Shown here: positions 17,147 to 25,884 of the stretch, one piece after another | Position numbering within the stretch: the first letter of the stretch is position 1 | How the letters are laid out: each line of letters begins with the position of its first letter | NCBI GenBank assembly: GCA_023417315.1 | Contig: JAEZFW010000084.1 | Span: 1-58,442 of the forward strand | Length of the DNA stretch: 58,442 nucleotides | Direction: 5' to 3' | From: Pseudomonadota bacterium | Lineage (GTDB): Bacteria; Pseudomonadota; Gammaproteobacteria; Steroidobacterales; Steroidobacteraceae | Made by a program: the position numbers and the translations under genes | The notes under the pieces: model-generated | Seen by the model: the letters and a program-made list of their open reading frames with translations, nothing else | What the model was told of the DNA's origin: nothing | Database searches by the model: none

Positions 17147-18412
17147 ATGATCATCCTTCTCACTGGCGCGACTGGTTTCATTGGACGGCACATCGCAAGT
17201 GCGCTGCGCAGTTTGGGTCACCAGGTGAGAGAAGTGCGTAGGCAGCCTGTCGATCCCACACTTCATATCGCCGGCGATTTCACACGCGATCTTCACGTCG
17301 ATGACTGGATCCCGAAGCTGAACGGTGTGGACTGCGTGATCAACGCGGTCGGAATCTTGCGTGAGCGCGGGGAACAAACGTTCGAGCGCATTCATACGCG
17401 TGCGCCGAAAGCCCTCTTTCAAGCGTGTGCTCAGGTCGGCGTGAGACGAGTCATCCAGATCTCCGCCTTGGGTGCCGATGACGGTACGAGTGGCTACTTC
17501 CGCAGCAAGCATGCAGCGGATGAGTTTCTCGAGACCTTGCCTGTCGAATGGGCGATCGTTCAGCCATCCGTGGTCTACGGCCCCGGCGGTACGAGCGCGC
17601 GACTGTTCACGATGCTCGCAAGCCTGCCGCTTGTGCCGCTGCCAGGCGGAGGAAATCAATCGATCCAGCCTGTGCACATCGATGACGTCGTTGCAGCGAT
17701 CTGTGCGCTCGTTCCTCCCGGAGCACCGACTCATTTGCGCGTTCCAGTCGTGGGTCCACGCGAGTTGTCGTTTCGCGAATTTCTGTCGGAGCTTCGAGCT
17801 GCGTTGGGCCTTCGCCCATCCCTTACCTTGCCCCTGCCCATGTGGATGATGCGGATCAGCGCGAGCATCGCGCAATGGTTACCTGGTTCGTTACTCGATG
17901 TGGAAACACTCTCGATGCTAGAGCGTGGGAATGTTGCCGATGCGTCCCGCACTCGGGAGCTTCTCCAACGAGAACCTCGCGCCGTACCAACGTTTGTAGA
18001 TCCTCGCTATCGGCGCGGCGTGCTCCAAGAGGCGCGACTCGCTTGGCTGCTTCCGCTGCTAAGGTTCAGCATCGCCGCAGTGTGGATCTGGACGGGCATC
18101 GTTTCACTGGGACTCTATCCGGTCGAGCAGAGCTACGAGTTGCTCGCCCGAGTGGGCGTTCCCTCAGTTCTCGCACCGCTTCTTCTATATGGTGCCGCGC
18201 TGCTCGACTTCGCATTCGGAATCGCCACCCTCGTCCTTCCGCGCCGACGCCTGCTCTGGCTCGCGCAGATCGCACTGATCCTTGGCTACACTGCAATCAT
18301 TTCAATCAAGCTGCCCGAGTTCTGGCTGCATCCGTACGGACCGATCCTCAAGAACCTTCCGATGGTGGTGGGAATTTATGTGTTGTATGTGCTGGAAGAC
18401 AGAAGGGGATAG
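17147..18412 (+). CDS. NAD(P)-binding SDR fused to a DoxX-like membrane domain
   Basis: 421 residues. The N-terminal 290 residues are an atypical extended SDR (complex I NDUFA9-like): TGATGFIG nucleotide-binding loop, ISALGADDGTSGYFRSKHAAD with the Y/K pair, and QPSVVYGPGG. The C-terminal 130 residues are a four-helix DoxX-like domain (LLPLLRFSIAAVWIWTG, APLLLYGAALLDFAFGIATL). Start at ATG 17147 right before the Rossmann strand. A DUF2269 gene follows after 82 nt; this pairing is common and suggests a joint membrane redox role. The TAG stop is the first of four TAGs spaced 7 nt apart. Confidence 0.85.
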   Translation: MIILLTGATGFIGRHIASALRSLGHQVREVRRQPVDPTLHIAGDFTRDLHVDDWIPKLNGVDCVINAVGILRERGEQTFERIHTRAPKALFQACAQVGVRRVIQISALGADDGTSGYFRSKHAADEFLETLPVEWAIVQPSVVYGPGGTSARLFTMLASLPLVPLPGGGNQSIQPVHIDDVVAAICALVPPGAPTHLRVPVVGPRELSFREFLSELRAALGLRPSLTLPLPMWMMRISASIAQWLPGSLLDVETLSMLERGNVADASRTRELLQREPRAVPTFVDPRYRRGVLQEARLAWLLPLLRFSIAAVWIWTGIVSLGLYPVEQSYELLARVGVPSVLAPLLLYGAALLDFAFGIATLVLPRRRLLWLAQIALILGYTAIISIKLPEFWLHPYGPILKNLPMVVGIYVLYVLEDRRG

Positions 18413-18486
18413 GGGATAGCGGATAGCGGATAGGGAATCGCAGCGTTCCTTCTGACTATCCCTTATCCCCTATCTCCTATCCCCCT
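18405..18486. repeat. Symmetric heptamer stop array, GGATAGG family
   Basis: Plus-strand TAG triplets lie exactly 7 nt apart at 18410, 18417, 18424 and 18431; the first is the stop codon of the SDR-DoxX gene. In the other half, minus-strand stops (CTA or TTA on the plus strand) are also 7 nt apart at 18456, 18463, 18470 and 18477. The halves are inverted repeats (GGATAGGGGATAG against CTATCTCCTATCC) and the right half is preceded by TTCTGAC, the reverse complement of the GTCAGAA cap. Four stops on each strand cover all six frames. Confidence 0.9.
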
Positions 18487-18494
18487 CATGTCTC

Positions 18495-18959
18495 ATGAGC
18501 TACCTCTTCGTCAAATATCTCCACATCCTGTCCTCTACCTTGCTCTTCGGGACAGGGCTTGGATCCGCGTTCTATATGTTCTTCACGAGCTTGTCTCGCG
18601 ATGTGCGTGCGACGGCGGTGGTCGTGCGGTATGTCGTGATCGCGGACTGGGCTTTCACGACGCCGACGATCGTCATTCAACCTCTCACAGGGTTCTATCT
18701 AATCCATCTCGCAGGCTTCCCGCTCAGCAGTGCGTGGATCAAGTGGTCGATCGTGCTTTACTTACTGGCAGGCGCCGCGTGGCTGCCGGTCGTCTGGATG
18801 CAGATCAAGATGCGCGACATGGCGCTGGAAGCTGCGCGCACTAGCACCGAGCTCCCGCCACGCTACTGGCAGTTCCTCCGCCTCTGGGTCGCGCTCGGCA
18901 TCGTCGCCTTCTTCGCTCTAGTCGTGGTGTTCTACTTGATGGTCGCGAAACCCGATTAG
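18495..18959 (+). CDS. DUF2269 integral membrane protein
   Basis: 154 residues, four or five helices (LFVKYLHILSSTLLFGTGLG, IADWAFTTPTIVIQPLTG, WSIVLYLLAGAAWLPVVW, LWVALGIVAFFALVVVFYL). The N-terminal His in KYLHILS and the overall plan match DUF2269, predicted membrane proteins without a known reaction. It follows the SDR-DoxX gene in the same direction across a repeat array that could act as a terminator or attenuator between them. Confidence 0.85.
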   Translation: MSYLFVKYLHILSSTLLFGTGLGSAFYMFFTSLSRDVRATAVVVRYVVIADWAFTTPTIVIQPLTGFYLIHLAGFPLSSAWIKWSIVLYLLAGAAWLPVVWMQIKMRDMALEAARTSTELPPRYWQFLRLWVALGIVAFFALVVVFYLMVAKPD

Positions 18960-18977
18960 CGCGCTCGCGGGGGGCAA

Positions 18978-19215
18978 GTGACGAGTCAGAACCCTCACCC
19001 GCCGCTTCGCTAGCGGCCTCTCCCTTAGGGAGAGGCGTTCCGAGTCTTCTCTGACTCCGTACCCCACTATTTCGTCACTGCGTCATTTCGTCACTCCGTC
19101 GCTTCGTCGCTTCGTCACTTCGTGACTCCGTCACTCCGTCAGTTCGTCACTCCGTCACCTATCTCATAGAGCGCCTCTCCTCTCGGGAGAGGCCGCTAGC
19201 GAAGCGGCGGGCGAG
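18978..19215. repeat. Nested inverted repeat around an octamer array
   Basis: Outer arms of 31 nt (18994-19024 and 19185-19215) are inverted repeats with one mismatch and contain the palindrome CCGCTTCGCTAGCGG. Between them 19071-19158 is eleven perfect-phase octamers of consensus TYCGTCAC, most giving TGA on the minus strand. Left of the arm, GTGACGAGTCAGAA (18978-18991) is a short piece of the same octamer family with its GTCAGAA cap; 19048-19058 (TTCTCTGACTCC) is the reverse cap. Lies between convergent genes. Confidence 0.88.
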
Positions 19216-19233
19216 AGTCCTTACACCGTCACT

Positions 19234-20823
19234 TCAGTTTGACGGGCGCTTCTCCTGCTGCGCTCCTTCATTCTTGCCCGGCTTCACCAAGCTACGCCAC
19301 TCATCCTCCTCGATCGGAGCGAGGTTGCTCACGGCGGGGCCGTGGAGCACGCTGCCGTAGGCGCTGAAGCGCGAGCCATGGCAGGGGCAGTCCCAGGTCT
19401 TTTCGGTCGAGTTCCATTGCACGACGCATCCTAAGTGCGTGCATTTCGCAGAATGACAATGCAGGGCGCCGAGCTCATCGCGGTACACCGCGATCTTCTT
19501 GAGCCCGCTGCGCACGAGTGCGCCTTGGCCCGAAGGAAGCGCGGCCACATCGACATCGTCACCCGATGAGACCCAATCTGTGTACTGTTTCGCGACGTTC
19601 GCCTGCTCCTTGATGAAGTGCATCGCTTCCTTGTAGGGCTTGCGCGATGGGTCATATACCTTCGCCCAAGGATTCTCGTTCTCGAGAATCAGATCGCTTG
19701 CGATCATGGCGCCGATCGTCGCGTGAGTCATTCCGTTCCCAGAATCGCCGGTGATGACGTACACGTTCTTGCTGCCCGGATTGCGACCGAGATAGGCGAT
19801 GCCGTCGAGCGGCTCCATCACCTCACCAGACCATCGATACGCAAGCGGGCCCGCTTGGGGGAAGTGTCTGCGCGTCCATTCTTCGATCTCGTGATAGTGC
19901 TCATGCGGATGCGGTTCTTGACCGGTCTTGTGATCGGCGCCGCCCACGATCAACAGGTCGTGCTCTTCGTCGCCGCCGTCCGCGAGGCGAATGTAATGAT
20001 ACGGATCGCCGTCATCCCACAGCAACGCGTGCGGCATGCCGCCTTTCTTCACGAGCGCCGCGACCACGTACGTCTGATACGCGTTCTGCTTCGTATGCAT
20101 CGCTACGCGATCGTTGAATGGCGTGTTGGTCGCGACGACCACGTGATCTGCCGTGATCTTGCCGGTCGGCGTCGAGACGACCACGTGATCGTCTCGCTCC
20201 TCGATATCGAGTGCTCGCGTGCCGCAATAGATCGCACCCCGCTTCTTCTCGAGAGCTTTGGCAAGTCCCGCCAAGTAATGCAGCGGATGGAATTGAGCTT
20301 GGCGCGGGAAGCGCAGGAACGGCCCCTGCATGCCCGCTTCGAACGGCGGCCGCGACTCTTTCAGCACGTCGACGCCTGCACGCCGCGCCGCTTCGAGCTC
20401 GCGGTCGAGCGATGCATCCGGATCGTCCGCACAGGAGAACAGATAGCCATCCACTCGCTTGAAGTCGCACGCAATCTGCTCCGTTCGAACATTCGTCTCG
20501 ATCAGATCCGCCGCGGCGGCGAAGCTGTCTGCGACGATGCGCGATACTTCGAGACCGTACTCATCCTCGATCAGGTAGAAGCGATCGTCCGGGATGGCGA
20601 TGTGAGCGGTCGTATGACTCGTTTCGCCATCGCCGATGCTGAGCGCCTCGATGATCACCACGCTCACGCCGTTCTTCGCAAGCAAGTAGGCTGTCGTAAG
20701 TCCAGCGATACCCGCACCGATCACGCACACCTCGACGTTCAGGTTCGCGGACAACGGCGGATAGACCGGGAGCGAGGCAGTGGCACTCCAAAGCGAATGG
20801 GGTTTCAAGTGATCGGTTTGCAT
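19234..20823 (-). CDS. FAD-dependent oxidoreductase with C-terminal Rieske domain
   Basis: 529 residues. The N-terminal Rossmann motif GAGIAGLTTAYLLAKNG and the DAO-type FAD fold (about 30-400) are followed by a Rieske [2Fe-2S] domain with ligands in CTHLGC and CPCHGSRF (about 455-500). Proteins of this kind are predicted soluble, NAD(P)H- or substrate-linked redox enzymes of unknown substrate and are frequent in stress regulons. No signal peptide is visible, so it should be cytoplasmic. Last gene of a four-gene run that begins with an HWE histidine kinase; 6 nt separate it from the membrane protein gene. Confidence 0.88.
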   Translation of the reverse strand: MQTDHLKPHSLWSATASLPVYPPLSANLNVEVCVIGAGIAGLTTAYLLAKNGVSVVIIEALSIGDGETSHTTAHIAIPDDRFYLIEDEYGLEVSRIVADSFAAAADLIETNVRTEQIACDFKRVDGYLFSCADDPDASLDRELEAARRAGVDVLKESRPPFEAGMQGPFLRFPRQAQFHPLHYLAGLAKALEKKRGAIYCGTRALDIEERDDHVVVSTPTGKITADHVVVATNTPFNDRVAMHTKQNAYQTYVVAALVKKGGMPHALLWDDGDPYHYIRLADGGDEEHDLLIVGGADHKTGQEPHPHEHYHEIEEWTRRHFPQAGPLAYRWSGEVMEPLDGIAYLGRNPGSKNVYVITGDSGNGMTHATIGAMIASDLILENENPWAKVYDPSRKPYKEAMHFIKEQANVAKQYTDWVSSGDDVDVAALPSGQGALVRSGLKKIAVYRDELGALHCHSAKCTHLGCVVQWNSTEKTWDCPCHGSRFSAYGSVLHGPAVSNLAPIEEDEWRSLVKPGKNEGAQQEKRPSN

Positions 20824-20829
20824 GGTGAC

Positions 20830-21426
20830 TTACCTGTGTGCGCGCCCCTTGGACGCCGTCATGGCCCACGACGTTTCGTCGCGGGCTCGCGGAGCTGCGT
20901 TCGCGTGAATCCTCGCGCGGCGTGTTCTCAACCACTCCTCTACGATGGGAGTTCCGGCAAGAACGGCGAAGCTGCCTAGCAGCAAGGTAATCTGCATCTG
21001 TGACAATGGTTGATCTTTCAACCGCACTGCGGGACCGACCGTCAGCGTCTCCCAATGCATCATCGCGAGGATACACACGGCGATGAACGGAATGACGTCC
21101 ATGAATCCATGTACGTGCTGCTCGATCGAGGAAATATGCCGGCGACCCAGCGTATAGGCGACATCCGCCAGCGATAGCGCCGTATGGACGAGCAACGCCA
21201 GCACCATGGCAATGAGAACTGCCAATGTGATCTCGAGCAGCACGGCGGCAACGAAGATGACAGCGATGCTGACGAATTGCGCGATATGAAACATCGCTTC
21301 GCGCGGCCCGCTGGTGGTCTCGACGTGCGTAGCGCGGTGGCTCAGGTAATCACCCGCGCCGGCGAGTAACCAGATGGGATACAGCACGCCTCCGAGGAAT
21401 ATACCGAGTAAGGTGCGCAGCTCCAT
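20830..21426 (-). CDS. Hypothetical multi-helix membrane protein
   Basis: 198 residues with five predicted helices: IFLGGVLYPIWLLAGAGDYL, FVSIAVIFVAAVLLEITLAVLIAMVLALLVH, DVIPFIAVCILAMM and ITLLLGSFAVLAGTPIV. Conserved-looking polar residues in the membrane region are an HRATH motif after helix 1 and HVHGF before helix 4. The C-terminus is a basic soluble tail. It sits 8 nt after the receiver gene and 6 nt before the FAD/Rieske gene, so it shares their expression; function unknown. Confidence 0.75.
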   Translation of the reverse strand: MELRTLLGIFLGGVLYPIWLLAGAGDYLSHRATHVETTSGPREAMFHIAQFVSIAVIFVAAVLLEITLAVLIAMVLALLVHTALSLADVAYTLGRRHISSIEQHVHGFMDVIPFIAVCILAMMHWETLTVGPAVRLKDQPLSQMQITLLLGSFAVLAGTPIVEEWLRTRRARIHANAAPRARDETSWAMTASKGRAHR

Positions 21427-21434
21427 GATCGATC

Positions 21435-21869
21435 TCAGTGAAGTGTTGGAGCCGACGTACGCTCACCGCCGGGCAGCTGCTCAGCGCTCGATTGAAGCTC
21501 CTCGAGCGCCTGCTTAACCGTGTGCACGAGTCGCGCTCCAGAATAGGGCTTATCGACCCACGCGAGCGGCCGCGCGCGCTCCGCTTCCTTTTGGGTAAGC
21601 TCATCCGCGTGCGCGCTAGTGAAGATGCACCGAATCCCGAGCCGCTCATAGATGACAATGGCGGCCTCCACGCCGTCGACCCGGCTCGCAAGCCTAATGT
21701 CCATGATGATGAGATCGGGGCGCTCGCGTTCCGCTAGATCGAGCGCGCCGCCGGCGCTCGTCGCGAGCCCTACGCACTCCATTCCGGCAGCGCGCAAGTG
21801 CAACTCACAGTCGACGGCTACGAAGTACTGGTCTTCGACGATCAGAATGCGGGGTGGAACGTTCATCAT
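21435..21869 (-). CDS. Single-domain response regulator
   Basis: About 144 residues, a lone receiver: acidic pocket VEDQ, acceptor Asp in IIMDIRLAS, Thr/Ser switch in IFTSAHAD, and Lys in VDKPYS. No output domain, so it would act by protein contact or phosphotransfer. The partner is almost certainly the HWE kinase 75 nt upstream. Start chosen at the tandem ATG 21869/21866 directly before the first beta strand. Confidence 0.88.
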   Translation of the reverse strand: MMNVPPRILIVEDQYFVAVDCELHLRAAGMECVGLATSAGGALDLAERERPDLIIMDIRLASRVDGVEAAIVIYERLGIRCIFTSAHADELTQKEAERARPLAWVDKPYSGARLVHTVKQALEELQSSAEQLPGGERTSAPTLH

Positions 21870-21944
21870 TGATTGGAAGATCGACCTGAATCGATCTGAC
21901 AATCACGACGCTCTTACGATTGTTCCGCTCGCCTCGACGCTGTC

Positions 21945-22700
21945 CTAGAACCGCTTACGCTGATCGCAGAGACGGCCGAGAACAACCGCGCCGTCAGTCT
22001 CGCTCGCTTCCATGATGGACAGGGGCATCACCAGAGTGAGTTGCATACCATCCGCGGGGAACTCCATCGTACTGGCGGCGCCTAGCTCATGCCGCAGCTG
22101 GCCCTCTAGCAGCTCTGTGCCAAAACCGTGGCGGCGAACGTGACTAACCTGTGGTGCGCCGTGCTCTACCCACCGAAAGATGAGACGATCTGCCTTCGTG
22201 AGCCAGATGATCTCCACAGATCCGTCGGGCACCGACCATGCTCCATGCTGACGCGCATTGCAGGCAAGCTCATGAAACAGAAGCCCCATCGTGAGCACGG
22301 CTTCTCCACTCACCGAGAGGTCGTGCCCGTCGACCGAGAAGCGGTGTGTCGGAATGAGCGTCGCCAATTGGGCGCGCAGGAGCTCATCGAGCGATACGTT
22401 CTGCCATCCGGCCCTCGTCAACAACTCATAGGACTTGGCGAGCGCATCGATTCGTCCCATCAGCGCACGCTCGAATGCCTGCAAGTCAGCTGCGCGGCGG
22501 AGTGTCAGGCGGCAGAGTCCGATGACGATCTGCAGCATGTTCCGCACTCGGTGATCGAGCTCGGAAAGCAGCTCTCGATGTTGCGAGTAGGCGCCGTGCA
22601 GAGCGAGCACCTCAGGTGCAGACTCAGAGCTGGAATCGTCTCCCCTGGCCGGTAAGGAATCTGCCGTGCGAGCGGAGCTGGATGGATCGTCGTTCGCCAC
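21945..22700 (-). CDS. HWE-family histidine kinase
   Basis: About 251 residues, soluble, with no visible sensor domain beyond a short Ser-rich N-terminus. HWE/HisKA_2 motifs: His in ELDHRVRNMLQ, then LLFHELACNARQHGA, and the W-x-E of RWVEHG; the DxGxG box is replaced by the family's RHGFGTELL. The start is GTG 22700, 64 nt after an ECF-type promoter; the open frame further upstream is basic and unlike the family. In alphaproteobacteria HWE kinases feed the PhyR/EcfG general stress response; here the downstream receiver gene and promoter type suggest an analogous wiring. Confidence 0.8.
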   Translation of the reverse strand: MANDDPSSSARTADSLPARGDDSSSESAPEVLALHGAYSQHRELLSELDHRVRNMLQIVIGLCRLTLRRAADLQAFERALMGRIDALAKSYELLTRAGWQNVSLDELLRAQLATLIPTHRFSVDGHDLSVSGEAVLTMGLLFHELACNARQHGAWSVPDGSVEIIWLTKADRLIFRWVEHGAPQVSHVRRHGFGTELLEGQLRHELGAASTMEFPADGMQLTLVMPLSIMEASETDGAVVLGRLCDQRKRF

Positions 22701-22763
22701 TGTTCTCGTCGTATAATGGGCCAAGGTTGGTGCGCTGTAGATAAGCCAGCGCTTACGATGATT

Positions 22764-22788
22764 AACGAGACTGGTGCACGCGTGTTCC
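22764..22788 (-). promoter_or_regulatory. ECF-type promoter of the HWE-kinase operon
   Basis: Minus strand GGAAC (22788-22784), 16-nt spacer, CGTT (22767-22764), 64 nt before GTG 22700. Exact match to GGAAC-N16/17-CGTT. The rest of the 22701-23122 intergenic stretch holds no convincing gene. Confidence 0.65.
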
Positions 22789-23122
22789 GAAATGCCACCC
22801 TCACGCGATTCGACGTCGCGCATGACTGGGAAGTGGAGAGCAGCTAAGCAGCTTCTCCCACACCAGAGCGTCGAGATGCACCGACACATGGACGCGCTCG
22901 GAGCTCGCAAGCGAACAGCAGAAAGATCTCCACTTGAACTCTTCGCCGAGCGAGAGCGCATCCGCGATGCGCGACCCTCGACTACATCGTCGTGAGCCGT
23001 TCGCTCCGCACTCGTACCCTGAAGCCGTCGCACTCCCGTCTCCGTCCCCACCTCCGGTACCTTTCCCGGAACTTCCGCCGCACGTCATGACGTTGCTCTG
23101 ATGCGAGCGTTCGGAGTAAGAC

Positions 23123-24319
23123 GTGAAGCGCAGAGACAAAATCCTGCTTATTGTAGGTGTGGTGCTGACGATCTTGATCGCAGCACGCGCGGCGTTGCCC
23201 TACGCTGCTGAGAACGTCATCAATCGTCAGCTCGCCGCTGTGGAAGGCTACAGCGGTCGCGTGGAGGACGTTGATTTGGCGCTGTGGCGGGGAGCGATGG
23301 CCGTCGACGACGTCCGCATCACCCGCACGACCGACGAGGGAGGCAATGAACCCTTCTTCGACTGTGACCGCATGCAGGTCACGATCGAATGGAAGAGTTT
23401 GATGAAGGGCTCGCTCGTCGCGGAAGGCGACCTCTTTCGCCCCGTTGTGAACTTGGTCCAAGCGAAAGAGGAGGACGAGCAGCAACTTGGGACGGAAACG
23501 AAGTGGCCGACATTTCTCGCTGATGTCTATCCGTTCGACATCAACACCTTCCGAGTGCATGACGGCACGATTCGCGTTCGCACACCGGAGATTTCGGTCG
23601 AAGACGCGCTGGTCGCGCACAACGTGCAAGCCGTGCTCTCCAACCTCACGAACGTCGTGGACAGCGGCAAGGAAACCTTTGCGCAGTTTCGGGTGAACGC
23701 GGCTGTGCTCGGCGATGCGCCCCTGCGCGTTGCGGGTGCCGTCAACCCAATCGCAGAAGAGCCGACCTTCGATGTGAACTTCCAGCTCGAGAGCGTCAAC
23801 CTCAAGGATATGAATCCGTGGTTGCGCCAATACGCGAAGGCAGACGCTGAGGCCGGCACCTTTCAGTTGTACATGGAAATCGCTGCCGCAGATGGCGGCT
23901 TCAAAGGCTACGCGAAACCGCTGATGCAAGATGTGGATATCTATGGTTCGCAAGAGCAGAACGACAGCTTGTTGCGCAAGGCTTGGGAAGGCGTCGTTGA
24001 GTTCGCGACGAACATCGTCGAGAACGACAAAGAGGATCAGGTTGGCGCCCGCGTTCCGTTCAGCGGCACGATCGATGACCCGAGCACCAGTATCTGGGAA
24101 ACGATCGCAAGCGTGCTGCGCAATGCGTTCGTCAGCGCATTCGCGCGCTCGCTCGAAGGCAGCATTTCCATCCGCGACGTGCGTCAAAACTTGAGCGAGC
24201 TCGGCGATACGTCCGGGATCGTGGATGAAAACGAGCGCGCGAAGGAACAGAAAGAAGAGAAGGATCGAGACGAGCAGAAGAAGCGCAAAGATCGGCCCGG
24301 ACCGCGCAGCACCGGCTGA
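23123..24319 (+). CDS. AsmA-like DUF748 family protein
   Basis: 398 residues: a short basic n-region, one hydrophobic helix (ILLIVGVVLTILIAARAALP), then an elongated beta-rich periplasmic part typical of DUF748/AsmA-like proteins (repeated segments such as VDLALWRGAMAVDDVRI and VNFQLESVNLKDMNP) and a Lys/Glu-rich C-terminal tail. Such proteins are thought to help phospholipid transport or outer-membrane assembly. Start GTG 23123 follows GGAG by 6-7 nt. A GGAAC-N18-CGTT lies upstream (23068-23094), one base longer than the exact promoter matches. An SDR gene follows. Confidence 0.82.
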   Translation: MKRRDKILLIVGVVLTILIAARAALPYAAENVINRQLAAVEGYSGRVEDVDLALWRGAMAVDDVRITRTTDEGGNEPFFDCDRMQVTIEWKSLMKGSLVAEGDLFRPVVNLVQAKEEDEQQLGTETKWPTFLADVYPFDINTFRVHDGTIRVRTPEISVEDALVAHNVQAVLSNLTNVVDSGKETFAQFRVNAAVLGDAPLRVAGAVNPIAEEPTFDVNFQLESVNLKDMNPWLRQYAKADAEAGTFQLYMEIAAADGGFKGYAKPLMQDVDIYGSQEQNDSLLRKAWEGVVEFATNIVENDKEDQVGARVPFSGTIDDPSTSIWETIASVLRNAFVSAFARSLEGSISIRDVRQNLSELGDTSGIVDENERAKEQKEEKDRDEQKKRKDRPGPRSTG

Positions 24320-24403
24320 GAGCAGCTCATCTCAAACAGCTTCTCACTCGAGACGGATTCACCGAGATTCTCGATTCACTAGAACCGACACGAGGAAATT
24401 GAT

Positions 24404-25213
24404 ATGGCCACCAGCACTCCCTCTGCCGATGAGCGCCCATTGTCAGTCGTGACCGGCGCGTCGAGCGGTATCGGTTTTGAGATTGCGCGTAAGCTCGCGG
24501 AGGTCGGTTACGACATCGTAGTCACCTCCTCCGATCGCGCAAAGCTCACGCAAGCAGCAAACTCGATCCAAAGCGAGCAGCCGAACGCGCGAGTGGAGAT
24601 CGTGCAGGCGGATCTGACCCGCGCCGATGCCGTGCAAAAGTTATACGAGACGGTCCAATCGTTGGGGCGACCTGTCGACATCTTGGTGGCGAACGCTGGG
24701 GTCGGTGTGTGGGGCGACTTCGCAGACGAGACGAGCCTCGATGCCGAGATCGCACTCGTCAATCTCAACGTGACGTCGCAAGTTCATCTCATCAAATTGT
24801 TTGCTCGCGACATGGTCGCTCGCAGCTCGGGCGACATTCTGATTACCTCCTCCATCGCCGGCATCCTGCCAGGACCGTACATGGCGGTGTACGCCGCCAG
24901 CAAGGCTTTCCTGCGCTCGTTTGGCGAAGCGATCCGTCAGGAGATGAAGGATCGGAACGTGAACGTCACCGTGCTGATGCCCGGCCCGACTGACACTGAT
25001 TTCTTCGAGCGGGCTGACATGGAGGAATCCAAAGTCGCGCAGGGATCTAAACAAGATCCGGAGGAGGTCGCAGAGGCCGCGCTACGAGCGCTCGCCGAGG
25101 GCTCGGACCATGTGGTCACGGGGCTGAAGAACAAGGTCCAAGCGGGACTTGCGAAGATGATGTCCGACCCGACCCGCGCGAAGATCCATGGGTCGATGAC
25201 CAAGCCTCAGTGA
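24404..25213 (+). CDS. Short-chain dehydrogenase/reductase
   Basis: 269 residues, classical SDR: TGASSGIG cofactor loop, NAGVG, Ser in ITSSIAG, and the YAASK catalytic Tyr/Lys. The residue after the second strand (SSDRAKL) allows no firm NAD/NADP choice. The C-terminal extension (AEGSDHVVTGLKNK) is typical of DltE-like acyl- or steroid-oxidoreductase relatives; substrate unknown. The TGA stop opens the octamer-type repeat array that fills the gap to the next gene. Confidence 0.88.
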   Translation: MATSTPSADERPLSVVTGASSGIGFEIARKLAEVGYDIVVTSSDRAKLTQAANSIQSEQPNARVEIVQADLTRADAVQKLYETVQSLGRPVDILVANAGVGVWGDFADETSLDAEIALVNLNVTSQVHLIKLFARDMVARSSGDILITSSIAGILPGPYMAVYAASKAFLRSFGEAIRQEMKDRNVNVTVLMPGPTDTDFFERADMEESKVAQGSKQDPEEVAEAALRALAEGSDHVVTGLKNKVQAGLAKMMSDPTRAKIHGSMTKPQ

Positions 25214-25374
25214 AGTTCAAAGTGACGGAGTAACTCAATGGCTCAAGTGACGGAGTGACGAGGTGACGAAGTCAGAAAGGCGCTCTCGCGTCTGTTTCGC
25301 TCGATGCTATTGCCCGATCCATAAGTCACATGCATCGAAGTTTCTGACTTCGTCACTCCGTCACCTCGTCACTT
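25210..25374. repeat. Inverted octamer array, GTGACGRA family
   Basis: Left half: GTGAAGTT (carrying the SDR stop), GTGACGGA at 25222, then in phase GTGACGGA 25247, GTGACGAG 25255, GTGACGAA 25263 and the cap GTCAGAAA 25271. Right half begins with TTTCTGAC and continues TTCGTCAC, TCCGTCAC, CTCGTCAC, giving minus-strand TGA at 25353, 25361 and 25369. 8-nt spacing places stops in all frames of both strands. It lies between convergent genes and can form a long hairpin. Confidence 0.9.
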
Positions 25375-25385
25375 AGCGCTAGCTC

Positions 25386-25676
25386 TCATCTTCGCTTGCG
25401 CCCCCGCAGCGCCAAGCCCAACTTATAGACGTGCTGACGTACCGCGCTTTCGCTGCGCCCGAGCTCCGCGACCACCTGGCGAATCGGATACCCCTGCTTC
25501 ACCATTGTGCGCAGCTGGCGGTCCTCTTGTGCGGACCATCGATTCTGTCGATCGCTCGCGCCGCGACTTGATCGTTTCGCCCCTCGTGTGGCTCCGCCGC
25601 GTGTAGACGCTGTTTTGCGTGTCCCACGTCCGCGCGCCACAGTTGCTTGTTTCTTTCGTTTTGCTGCCATCGTCAT
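25386..25676 (-). CDS. Small basic protein with Myb/SANT-like helix-turn-helix
   Basis: 96 residues. The first half is Arg/Lys/Ser/Thr-rich and probably disordered; the second half (WSAQEDRQLRTMVKQGYP, then ELGRSESAVRQHVYKLGL) looks like a SANT/Myb-type three-helix DNA-binding fold. It may be a nucleoid-associated or regulatory protein. GGAGG lies 3 nt before the first ATG (25676) and 9 nt before the third codon, also ATG (25670), which is the better-spaced start. Confidence 0.75.
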   Translation of the reverse strand: MTMAAKRKKQATVARGRGTRKTASTRGGATRGAKRSSRGASDRQNRWSAQEDRQLRTMVKQGYPIRQVVAELGRSESAVRQHVYKLGLALRGRKRR

Positions 25677-25884
25677 CGTCCTCCAAAGTATTCACTCGAC
25701 GCGTAGTCATGCGCGGCGACAACTATCATCCTATAGTCGTGCGCCGCGAATATCTATTCGGTAAAGCTTACGCGAATGTCTAACCGGCGAGCGCGCAGCA
25801 TGACTTGAACGATCCACGCGCCTCTCGCTCGATTCTGCTCGCAGATATCTACTTGGTCGTCAGTACGTACTCGGAAGTTCCCCG

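Noticed and set aside
16520..17875. 451-codon open frame on the minus strand opposite the SDR-DoxX gene
   Set aside because: Its sequence is Arg/His-rich without domains and lies antisense to a well-recognised SDR; only the separate frame at 16483-17013 looks like a protein.
23068..23094. GGAAC-N18-CGTT upstream of the DUF748 gene
   Set aside because: Spacer is one base longer than the accepted 16-17, so not counted as a promoter, though position fits.
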